Shown here in pieces: positions 1 through 5,870 of a DNA stretch of 6,400 nt. The position numbers were made by a program, and so were the translations under genes. Location: the NCBI GenBank assembly GCA_014728565.1, contig WJLK01000028.1:1-6400 (forward strand). Reading direction: 5' to 3'. The first letter of the stretch is position 1; every line of letters starts with the position of its first letter. Source of the DNA: Candidatus Pacearchaeota archaeon. GTDB taxonomy: Archaea > Nanobdellota > Nanobdellia > Pacearchaeales > GW2011-AR1. Under the pieces are notes generated by a model. It saw only the letters and a program-made list of their open reading frames with translations, did no database searches and was not told the origin of the DNA.

Positions 1-662
1 GTATATAAAACTATCCAGTTAAGAATATTTAAAATGAAAAAAATTACAAAATATCTTTTTTTTGGAATATGATCATAAAAAGAGTCAAATGTGATTTTAG
101 CTTTGTCTTTTAATTTTTGTGGCATAGACTTTCTAAAAAAAGTTTTTAAAATTATTTTGCTTCTTTTTTTATCAATAAAGATAACAGTCATTATAAATAA
201 AAAAATAAAAATTATCCCTGAGATTAAAATTGCTATAAAAGGTAGAACATCTTTAAAAATAAAAAATGAAAAAAAAGCCATTACACAGACTGAAGAGATA
301 TCTAATATTTTGTCTAGTGTAAAATTACACAATCCTTTTCCTATATTCCCTGTTTTTTTTCTTAAATATTCTGACCTTAGTATGGTTCCTAATCTGGAGG
401 GTGTAACAAATCCATAAAAATTAGTGATAACATTAACAATAAAAGATTCTTTGAAATCAATATTTATCTTTTGTTTTCTTGCAATAACAAACCATTTTAA
501 TGTTTGTGTAAACAAAGATATGATAACAATAAAAACAGCAATTAGGATATAGTAGGGGTTAGCATTGTTTAGTTCATTCCAGACTTCTCTTAAATCAATT
601 TTGATTAAGATGTAAATAAAAATAATTATTCCTATAACTGACAGATATCTTTTCCATTTCAT
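1..662 (-). CDS. UPF0104 / flippase-like (AglD-type, LPG synthase TM region) membrane protein, 3' end missing
   Basis: My translation from the ATG at 662-660 gives 220 residues with no stop; the gene runs off the left edge. It is a multi-pass membrane protein with hydrophobic segments near 6-21, 38-56, 122-137, 141-163 and 204-220. The best family marker is residues 84-105, GFVTPSRLG followed by LRSEYLRKK, which resembles the P-[GS]-R-LGE-x-x-R segment of the LPG_synthase_TM/UPF0104 family. The following DKILDISSV (117-125) fits the family's usual 'DRxLDL' helix. Known members include bacterial lysylphosphatidylglycerol synthases and the membrane part of haloarchaeal AglD, which acts in N-glycosylation. 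No glycosyltransferase domain precedes it here, so it looks like the stand-alone form. The start overlaps the stop of the phosphotransferase gene by one base (TAATG) and has a strong Shine-Dalgarno, so translational coupling is likely. Family call good; the role in glycan-lipid handling is inferred from neighbours. Confidence 0.8.
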   Translation of the reverse strand, partial: MKWKRYLSVIGIIIFIYILIKIDLREVWNELNNANPYYILIAVFIVIISLFTQTLKWFVIARKQKINIDFKESFIVNVITNFYGFVTPSRLGTILRSEYLRKKTGNIGKGLCNFTLDKILDISSVCVMAFFSFFIFKDVLPFIAILISGIIFIFLFIMTVIFIDKKRSKIILKTFFRKSMPQKLKDKAKITFDSFYDHIPKKRYFVIFFILNILNWIVLY

Positions 663-1684
663 TAAAATAACCACCTCTTAAAAATAATCAAAGATAGCAA
701 ACATATAAATATTTGAAATGCAAATATTAAATAAACCACATCTTTTTCATAAACCTTTTTCTTAAATTTCTTTAAAATAAATAGTGAAAGATGAGTTAAA
801 CCATAGATTTTTTTATAAGGCATATCTAAACTTCTGTCTTTGTTAGGTATAGCAAAAGATTGTTTTTTTAACCTTCCCCTTAATTTTAAGAAAGTTTCTA
901 TTATGTATGGAATAAAAACAAAAACTGCTATTTTTTCAAAATCCCCCAATATTGCCATAGAAGCTATTAATGCACCTATAGAATAAGTTAATACATCTCC
1001 TGGAAAAACCTTTGCAGGAAATTTGTTATAGAAATAAAAAACAATAAGAGGAGCAACCATGCACAATCCAATCAAAGATAACCAATTATGCCCTGTAACA
1101 TAAGCAATAAAAGATAAAAAGCTTAAGATGATGATTCCCTGACCTGATTCAAGTCCGTTGAATCCTGCTAAAAAATTATAGGTTGTTGTTGCTCCAGCAA
1201 CACCAAGAGGTATGATTATCAGAGGGTAGATTAGTCCAAGATTAACCGAATCTAAAAAAGGTATAGAAACTTCAGGTTGTCCAGCATTTATAACAACGAG
1301 GGGTATTGAAGCTAAAAAAGCTAGTAAGATCCTCATTCTTATAGATAAGCCTCCACTTTTCCAACCTAAAAAATCATCAATCAAAGCAACTATAGCAGAT
1401 ATTAAAACTACATTTATTAAAGCAAAAATACTTATCGAAACTCCATTGGGCTCATACTTTGGCGAAATAAGAAAAGTTCTAATTGCAATATATGATAAGA
1501 TACCAAAAATAAACGACAAAACAATTATTATTCCACCTGATGCTGCAACATTCTTTGGATTATTTAACTTATTCATATCTTCCCATAAATATCTTATTTT
1601 ATGACATTTTTTAATCCATTTAGGAAGAAAAATTAATGAAGATAAAAAACTAATCAAAATTGATGCTATTAATATGGTTTTCAT
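662..1684 (-). CDS. Dolichyl-phosphate GlcNAc-1-phosphate transferase (MraY/WecA/GPT family, archaeal AglH-like)
   Basis: A 340-residue polytopic membrane enzyme of the PNPT family. It would transfer HexNAc-1-phosphate from a UDP-sugar to dolichyl phosphate, the first membrane step of N-glycan assembly. Visible motifs in order: NNPKNVAASGG (41-51); the catalytic Asp pair LIDDFLGW (101-108, D103/D104); YNFLAGFNGLESGQ (169-182), close to the NILAGINGLEAGQ motif of eukaryotic ALG7/DPAGT1; VFPGD (226-230), equivalent to VFVGDT; and AIPNKDRSLDMPYKK (278-292), matching the region after the eukaryotic RHRIP loop. About ten membrane segments are likely and the length is normal. The eukaryote-like NGLE motif favours GPT over MraY or WecA. 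It lies 31 bases after aglB and overlaps the next gene by one base. No Shine-Dalgarno precedes its ATG. The exact sugar (GlcNAc or another HexNAc) cannot be read from the sequence. Confidence 0.9.
   Translation of the reverse strand: MKTILIASILISFLSSLIFLPKWIKKCHKIRYLWEDMNKLNNPKNVAASGGIIIVLSFIFGILSYIAIRTFLISPKYEPNGVSISIFALINVVLISAIVALIDDFLGWKSGGLSIRMRILLAFLASIPLVVINAGQPEVSIPFLDSVNLGLIYPLIIIPLGVAGATTTYNFLAGFNGLESGQGIIILSFLSFIAYVTGHNWLSLIGLCMVAPLIVFYFYNKFPAKVFPGDVLTYSIGALIASMAILGDFEKIAVFVFIPYIIETFLKLRGRLKKQSFAIPNKDRSLDMPYKKIYGLTHLSLFILKKFKKKVYEKDVVYLIFAFQIFICLLSLIIFKRWLF
672..678 (-). promoter_or_regulatory. Shine-Dalgarno for the UPF0104 gene, inside the upstream gene
   Basis: On the minus strand AGAGGTG lies 9 bases before the ATG at 662-660. 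GAGGTG pairs with the archaeal 16S tail (CACCUC). It sits within the last codons of the phosphotransferase gene (Lys-Arg-Trp-Leu-Phe-stop). It therefore supports both the chosen start and stop-start coupling through TAATG. Confidence 0.8.
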
Positions 1685-1703
1685 AGATTAATTAATAAAA
1701 TTT

Positions 1704-1713
1704 CTTTTTTAAA
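1704..1713 (-). promoter_or_regulatory. Possible TATA box for a leaderless phosphotransferase transcript
   Basis: In the 31-base gap after aglB the minus strand reads TTTAAAAAAG, 20 to 29 bases before the ATG at 1684. No Shine-Dalgarno precedes that ATG. The spacing would suit an internal promoter giving a leaderless mRNA. In such AT-rich DNA the match is weak evidence, and read-through from aglB is equally possible. Confidence 0.25.
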
Positions 1714-1715
1714 TC

Positions 1716-4622
1716 TTACAATCTCCAATCTAAGTATTTAGAATAATCAGTATCTAAATATTCCTGTCTTTTTTCTTCATCGCCTGTATATTTGATTTCC
1801 CATATCTTGATAGGTCCTTGTATTCCCCTAAAATGAACAAGATCAGGTAAATCCATTCCCTGAGATTCTAAATTTTTTATAACAAGGCTTTGTTGTGTAT
1901 GCACTAATTCAAAGTTTTCGAAATTATTAAAAGGATCATCTAATATATATTTTTGAGCTAGATACCCTTTCAACAACTTAGGAGATAAGAATATAGCTGC
2001 ACCCATCGGATTAGCACTAACAGAGTTTCCTTGCTGATCTAGTTTTGGAATTATATATAAACAAGCCTCAATTCCAGAACCAAAATCAAGAAAGTTATCT
2101 CCAACAGCTATATATCTTAAATCAACTTTATGTTGAACACCATTGTAAAACATAATTGCAGATGGTTGTTTCATATTACTAGAATCTTCCTTTCCAGAAA
2201 AAGGAACTATGAATCCTAAAACTGCACTTTTTTGTTTTGGCAGAAGAATCTCTTTACCATCTTTTTCAATAATCATGTCACCATCAAGAGCAATTCCTCC
2301 TTTGTAAGCAAATATTGTCTGATTATTGGTTTCAGTAGTTTGTTTTTCATCTAGTAAAAAAGTGCCTATCCAAGAGTATCTATCATAATTCTCATCACTT
2401 CCTATACTTGAAAATGCCCCATATTTTCCAATATCTGTTGAGTCTATTAATAAATGAGTTGCATTATGATTGTAAAGAAATTCTAATGAATCCTTCTGAT
2501 TATCTCCGGTAAGAACTAGTCTTCCCATTAAATAATTCCAGTATGCAATTGCATTTCCTCCATCAAGAACAGTTGCACGATTTCCTATGCTCTGTAACCA
2601 GTAACCATAATCCCACCAGTGAGCAAAAACTGCATCTTTTGGTGTTTCTTCTCTTACCCAGTCCATTGCTTTTTGCCATTGTTGGTTATAATGGGAGGGT
2701 ATAAAGTTATATGCCTGAGTTTTAACAGTATTGTAATAGGATACAAAAACAAATAAACTGAGGATAATAACAAGAGCAGCAAACGCTCCCCAGATGATTC
2801 TCCAAAAATCCTCCTTTGATTCCTTAAATTTTTCAATAGACACTACAATCAGGGATGCTTGGAATATCGGAACAATTGCAGCTAAAACCATAACTAACCT
2901 AACTGCAGCCCTTACTGTAACTAACGAAACTGCAAACAATGCAAAAAGGAACAGAAGGTTAGAATTAATTTTTTGGAAATTATCATATCCTTCCCTATAA
3001 TATTTGTAATAGTAGTAAATCAGAGACAGTATCAGTATTAAAGAGGTTCCTATATAAAGTGCTTTGCTTATAAAATTATTTCCATTAAAAACACTGTCAC
3101 TGGAATATCTTGAAAAAACTAATCCAAAAAAGAACAGAACATAAAAACCTGTCAAAATCCAAGCATCTCTTTTTTTTAACTTGCTTAACATCTCTTTAAA
3201 TAAAAATACAGATCCTAGAAAAAATAACCAGAACATTACTGGAAAATTTTTTATAAACGGCCCAAAGCTATTTCCCCATTCTCTGAAGTAAGGCTGCCTA
3301 TTCTCAGCAACAGTTATCTTAAATCTTCCATAAGTCGGATTAAAAAGAGTGGACATAAATTCAGTAATTTTTTCATAGATAAAACCAGGACCAAAGAATA
3401 AAGAGGCTGCCAGGGCTCCCAGTATTATAGCAATAATTAAACTGATTATTTCTTTTGGAATCTTAAGATTCTTAAATAAGTTTTTCTTTGAAATAGGAGA
3501 ATTCCATAATATATAATCTATTATCAGAAGAGAGAAAACAAAAAATGATATTGCTGTTGATATTGATCCCAAAAAATGGATTAAGGTGTATTTCTCTGAA
3601 AAAGTAGTCAGTATAATTGAAGAAATAACTAACCAGGAAGAGTAAATAATAATCTCTTTACCAGAGTTTTTTCCTATTAAAAAGTTTAAAAGTGTGGCAA
3701 ATGCGATAATTACATAAACATAAATAAATCCTCCCCAAATGTGACCCATAAGTGCAGTAGAGATACCTGCCAATACTGAAAAAACAAGATATTTTTTTAT
3801 TTCATCATGTTTCCAGGCCTTTAAGTAAAAATAAAAAGATAAGAACATAAAAAAGAAAGCTGCAGATTCTTTTTCTGGAATACCTGCAATTGTTCTTGAT
3901 AGGAAAGAAGGAACAACTATCATAAAAAAAGTTGATATTGATGCTATTAAATTTGCACGCACAATACTCTTTTTATCCTTTTTTATAAAGACTTCTCTAA
4001 CAAATAGAAAGAAACTAATGATGGTTAAAGCAAACATTATAACTGGAAAAGTTACTGCTGCAAGTTCAACATTAGCATCTTTATTAAAAATTTTTATTGC
4101 CTGATAAGTCCAGGCAATCATGTAAGGAAGAAGTTTTGTTTCCCTAGCAATATTAAATCCCAGAGGAACATTCCTCATATTATCTTTTTCTGGAAGAGAA
4201 CCTTCCTCTACAATTGTTTTTGCATATCTAGTAAATAACCAGGGGTCTAAATCAGGACCTAGAGTCCAGGTGTTTGTTGTTATATCCCACAGACCTGGCT
4301 GCAATCCATCCACATTAGGATTATGATCCTGCATAGGAAGACTTCTTATATAAACTCCTAGTATTATTGCAATAATCAGAACACCAACAACCCATATCTG
4401 TTTTGTCTTTAATAATTTTAAGAATTTCTCTTTTCTTTCCTGAATTTTATCATCAGCAATATTCTTAGGTTTCACCTGAGTCTCAGGTCCACTTTTTTTA
4501 ATTTCATCCTCCTTATTTTTATCTTTAGATTCACTATACTCTGTTACAGTTTTATTAACATCATTATCTTTTGTTTCATCTTTTTTTAATTCATTATCAT
4601 GAATTTTTCTTTCCTCATCCAT
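1716..4622 (-). CDS. aglB: Oligosaccharyltransferase AglB (STT3 family)
   Basis: A 968-residue catalytic subunit of archaeal N-glycosylation. It moves the oligosaccharide from a dolichyl-phosphate carrier to Asn in Asn-X-Ser/Thr sequons on the outer face of the membrane. Residues 1-74 are a charged Lys/Glu/Asp tail, presumably cytoplasmic. TM1 is about 75-93. The first acidic motif is GPDLDPWLF (122-130, D124/D126). The second acidic site reads SRTIAGIPEKES (242-253), with E250-K-E252 where DxD or DNE is usual. The TIXE-type element of the external loop is TVAE (437-440). About 13 membrane segments end near 628. The C-terminal domain holds the WWDYG signature (669-673) and a DK-type motif, D730-x2-K733-x6-I740, of the kind that reads the sequon hydroxy-residue. 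A beta-rich domain follows (about 775-968), ending in GPIKIWEI. The upstream ATG is the only one before TM1; a GTG at codon 50 (4475) is a weaker alternative. It is followed closely by the phosphotransferase gene. Confidence 0.96.
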   Translation of the reverse strand: MDEERKIHDNELKKDETKDNDVNKTVTEYSESKDKNKEDEIKKSGPETQVKPKNIADDKIQERKEKFLKLLKTKQIWVVGVLIIAIILGVYIRSLPMQDHNPNVDGLQPGLWDITTNTWTLGPDLDPWLFTRYAKTIVEEGSLPEKDNMRNVPLGFNIARETKLLPYMIAWTYQAIKIFNKDANVELAAVTFPVIMFALTIISFFLFVREVFIKKDKKSIVRANLIASISTFFMIVVPSFLSRTIAGIPEKESAAFFFMFLSFYFYLKAWKHDEIKKYLVFSVLAGISTALMGHIWGGFIYVYVIIAFATLLNFLIGKNSGKEIIIYSSWLVISSIILTTFSEKYTLIHFLGSISTAISFFVFSLLIIDYILWNSPISKKNLFKNLKIPKEIISLIIAIILGALAASLFFGPGFIYEKITEFMSTLFNPTYGRFKITVAENRQPYFREWGNSFGPFIKNFPVMFWLFFLGSVFLFKEMLSKLKKRDAWILTGFYVLFFFGLVFSRYSSDSVFNGNNFISKALYIGTSLILILSLIYYYYKYYREGYDNFQKINSNLLFLFALFAVSLVTVRAAVRLVMVLAAIVPIFQASLIVVSIEKFKESKEDFWRIIWGAFAALVIILSLFVFVSYYNTVKTQAYNFIPSHYNQQWQKAMDWVREETPKDAVFAHWWDYGYWLQSIGNRATVLDGGNAIAYWNYLMGRLVLTGDNQKDSLEFLYNHNATHLLIDSTDIGKYGAFSSIGSDENYDRYSWIGTFLLDEKQTTETNNQTIFAYKGGIALDGDMIIEKDGKEILLPKQKSAVLGFIVPFSGKEDSSNMKQPSAIMFYNGVQHKVDLRYIAVGDNFLDFGSGIEACLYIIPKLDQQGNSVSANPMGAAIFLSPKLLKGYLAQKYILDDPFNNFENFELVHTQQSLVIKNLESQGMDLPDLVHFRGIQGPIKIWEIKYTGDEEKRQEYLDTDYSKYLDWRL

Positions 4623-4639
4623 TTTTATTTTAAATCCTT

Positions 4640-4714
4640 GTTTTGATAAAACTTTTTTGAAAAGTTTTCTTTTGATTCTTGGTTTTGATAAAACTTTTTT
4701 GAAAAGTTTTCTTT
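4640..4714. repeat. Tandem 33-bp direct repeat with nested palindromes upstream of aglB
   Basis: Two identical 33-bp copies lie at 4640-4672 and 4682-4714, offset 42 bp. Similarity continues imperfectly to the left (ATCCTTG versus ATTCTTGG). Each copy holds a perfect inverted repeat with arms AAAACTTTT and AAAAGTTTT around a 3-base loop (4648-4668 and 4690-4710). The arms are themselves odd palindromes. The array fills most of the gap between the zinc-ribbon stop and the aglB start, and the distal copy overlaps two bases of that stop codon. It could be an operator, a weak hairpin terminator or processing site, or copies of a dispersed intergenic element; the sequence alone does not decide. 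Each stem has only one G-C pair, so RNA hairpins would be weak. Confidence 0.85.
4645..4652 (-). promoter_or_regulatory. Possible TATA box for aglB within the proximal repeat
   Basis: The minus strand reads GTTTTATC, 23 to 30 bases before the aglB ATG, where a TATA box for a leaderless transcript would lie. A short GGA-containing stretch (AAGGAT, 12-base spacer) could instead be a poor Shine-Dalgarno. Both signals are weak. Confidence 0.2.
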
Positions 4715-4856
4715 ATTTTAAATATCTTTCAATTTCCTCTAAAAGTTCTGAAGCATTTTTTTCTTTTTCAATTTTTTCATTTCCACAATAAGGACATTCA
4801 AGAGGTTCTTTTGCTTCAAACCTATAGTTGCAGTTTACACAAACATATTTAACCAT
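4713..4856 (-). CDS. Small zinc-ribbon protein (rubredoxin-like knuckles), 47 residues
   Basis: I translated this short frame by hand from the ATG at 4856-4854 to TAA at 4715-4713. It starts MVKYVCVNCNYRFEAKE. Two CxxC knuckles, C6-x2-C9 and C21-P-Y-C24-G, are separated by 11 residues, as in rubredoxin-like zinc ribbons binding one metal. The remaining half (26-47) is Lys/Glu-rich and ends in a probable helix, NASELLEEIERYLK. This looks like the small uncharacterised archaeal proteins with an N-terminal zinc ribbon and short acidic helix; no catalytic residues are visible. It is cytoplasmic, with no signal or membrane segment. It is not Rpo12/RPC10, which ends in an Arg-rich RP tail. It lies 47 bases after the SpoIIM gene and 90 before aglB on the same strand. 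No Shine-Dalgarno is seen. Coding is supported by the paired knuckles; its function is unknown. Confidence 0.85.
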   Translation of the reverse strand: MVKYVCVNCNYRFEAKEPLECPYCGNEKIEKEKNASELLEEIERYLK

Positions 4857-4884
4857 ATTATCTAGAGGTTTATAAGTTTAATTG

Positions 4885-4902
4885 AAAAAATAGATATTTA
4901 AA
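4885..4902 (-). promoter_or_regulatory. Gap after the SpoIIM gene: possible T-run terminator and TATA box
   Basis: Right after the SpoIIM stop the minus strand reads TTTAAATATC (4902-4893), then a run of six T (4890-4885). The T-run could help end transcription of the SpoIIM gene, since archaeal RNA polymerase terminates at oligo-T. The TATA-like stretch lies 37 to 46 bases before the zinc-ribbon ATG and could drive a short-leader mRNA. Both are common by chance in this AT-rich DNA. Confidence 0.25.
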
Positions 4903-4903
4903 T

Positions 4904-5767
4904 TTACCCATAAAACAACATAGGGGTTATAAATACTTCCATTAAAGCTGCTATAAAAAGAATTATTACAGAGATTATCACAAGGTTTAGAGAATCTTGT
5001 AGAATGTTCCAGAATTTTTCACTTTTAACATCATGCTTTATTATAGCAACACTTAGAATTCCTCCTGCAAGTGCACCAGCAAAATAAGCAGCAATTTCAG
5101 GAATTCCATGAATCATATATCTTGCGAGTCCTAGTGGAAGATTAGCTAGGTCTGATCTAGAAAAAATTCCAATAGCAGCACTTATAACACTAGCGTTCCA
5201 TGCTAGTATAAAAATAGCACCTGCACCAAAAATGAGTGAGAAAACTAGTGTAAATATTAAAACATAAATGTTATTAGCAAAAATATTGACTATTTTATCA
5301 GTCGAAGTTAAAAAAGCAGTGGTTCTTGCAATGTGTTTTACTCCATATTCTTCCACACATTCATCAAAATGACTTGGTTTATTAATAATGCAGAAAGTTT
5401 CTATTTGTACACGAAAGTTTGTTGTATCATCAAAAACAACATACCAGAAAGAAAAAGCAACAACAAAACCTAGAAATAATAACATGAAATATAAGAGGGC
5501 TTTGCTATGCTCTTTTAATAGCCTTGATAATCCTGTAACAGACAAGTCTTTTTCTTCCTCATTTTTAAGAGCAAAATACATAAAAGGTATAGAGAACATA
5601 ACACAAAAAGTAACAACTAATAATCCACTATATTTGGATAGAACAGGATCTCCTGAAAAAATCCATTTCACCAATATAAGAGATAGTGTTGCATAAAATG
5701 CCCCAATAAAAAACATCTGCCATGGAGATTTCTCTGCTTTTTTTGGATTAATAAGCATCTCTAACAT
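4904..5767 (-). CDS. SpoIIM / DUF95 family membrane protein
   Basis: A 287-residue integral membrane protein of the stage II sporulation protein M (DUF95) family. This family is widespread in non-sporulating archaea, where its role is not established. Membrane segments are likely near 16-36, 47-67, 90-112, 164-200 (probably two), 222-243 and 258-283. The family signature is in the C-terminal half: ANNIYVLIFTLVFSLIFGAGAIF (164-186), NASVISAAIG (191-200), the conserved HGIPEIAAYFAGALAGG block (220-236) and an Asp-rich end of the following loop. A hydrophilic loop (about 113-160) holds two cysteines, C126 and C137, which could form a disulfide if outside the cell. The start is set by AAGGTG seven bases upstream. 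It leads the minus-strand gene series and is divergent from the isomerase-like gene. There is no evidence for sporulation here. Confidence 0.85.
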   Translation of the reverse strand: MLEMLINPKKAEKSPWQMFFIGAFYATLSLILVKWIFSGDPVLSKYSGLLVVTFCVMFSIPFMYFALKNEEEKDLSVTGLSRLLKEHSKALLYFMLLFLGFVVAFSFWYVVFDDTTNFRVQIETFCIINKPSHFDECVEEYGVKHIARTTAFLTSTDKIVNIFANNIYVLIFTLVFSLIFGAGAIFILAWNASVISAAIGIFSRSDLANLPLGLARYMIHGIPEIAAYFAGALAGGILSVAIIKHDVKSEKFWNILQDSLNLVIISVIILFIAALMEVFITPMLFYG

Positions 5768-5774
5768 TTTTTTA

Positions 5775-5780
5775 CACCTT
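5775..5780 (-). promoter_or_regulatory. Shine-Dalgarno for the SpoIIM-family gene
   Basis: The minus strand reads AAGGTG, seven bases before the ATG at 5767. AGGTG pairs with the archaeal 16S tail and fixes the start ahead of the nearby second Met (residue 4). Confidence 0.7.
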
Positions 5781-5806
5781 TTTCTATATTACTAGGATTA
5801 ATTAGC

Positions 5807-5815
5807 TTTTAAATA
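5807..5815 (-). promoter_or_regulatory. Possible TATA box for the SpoIIM-family gene
   Basis: The minus strand reads TATTTAAAA, 40 to 48 bases before the ATG. Initiation about 25 bases downstream would leave a leader of roughly 20 bases, enough to hold the AAGGTG Shine-Dalgarno. The match is plausible, but the region is very AT-rich. Confidence 0.35.
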
Positions 5816-5868
5816 TTATTAAGAATATTCAACAGGTTTTTATATTTAAAAATATATTATTAAGAATA
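5813..5868. repeat. 15-bp direct repeat in the divergent promoter region
   Basis: The sequence ATATTATTAAGAATA occurs exactly at 5813-5827 and 5854-5868, offset 41 bp. The pair flanks the TATA-like stretch of the plus-strand gene. The right copy ends two bases before its ATG, and the left copy overlaps the proposed TATA box of the SpoIIM gene. A paired regulator site is possible; chance similarity in AT-rich DNA is not excluded. Confidence 0.6.
5838..5847 (+). promoter_or_regulatory. TATA box for a leaderless isomerase-like transcript
   Basis: TTTTATATTT lies 24 to 33 bases before the ATG at 5871, the spacing expected if transcription starts at or near the A of the start codon. No Shine-Dalgarno lies between, which fits a leaderless mRNA. 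Confidence 0.5.
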
Positions 5869-5870
5869 AG

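Noticed and set aside
91..417. Plus-strand open frame of 108 residues
   Set aside because: It is antisense to the UPF0104 gene, whose frame has recognisable family motifs; the plus-strand product is low-complexity Ile/Lys with no domain.
2654..3000. Short open frames inside aglB on both strands (2654-2836 minus, 2794-3000 plus)
   Set aside because: Both lie within the coding region for AglB membrane segments and show no motifs or start signals of their own.
4640..4714. CRISPR array
   Set aside because: There are only two units with a 9-base gap between them, no spacers of normal size and no cas genes nearby.
4642..4790. Plus-strand reading frame through the repeat giving FDKTFLKSF twice
   Set aside because: The 42-bp period is a multiple of three, so the peptide repeats, but there is no ATG in frame and the frame runs antisense through the zinc-ribbon gene.
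4713..4856. RNA polymerase subunit Rpo12 (RPC10) as identity of the zinc ribbon
   Set aside because: The N-terminus is similar, but the spacing of the second knuckle and the acidic C-terminal helix differ, and the Arg-rich RP tail is absent.
5388..5696. Plus-strand 102-residue open frame
   Set aside because: It is antisense to the SpoIIM-family gene, with no ribosome site and no recognisable domain.
4904..5767. True sporulation gene
   Set aside because: The family name comes from Bacillus; the archaeal context and absence of sporulation partners make that role unsupported.
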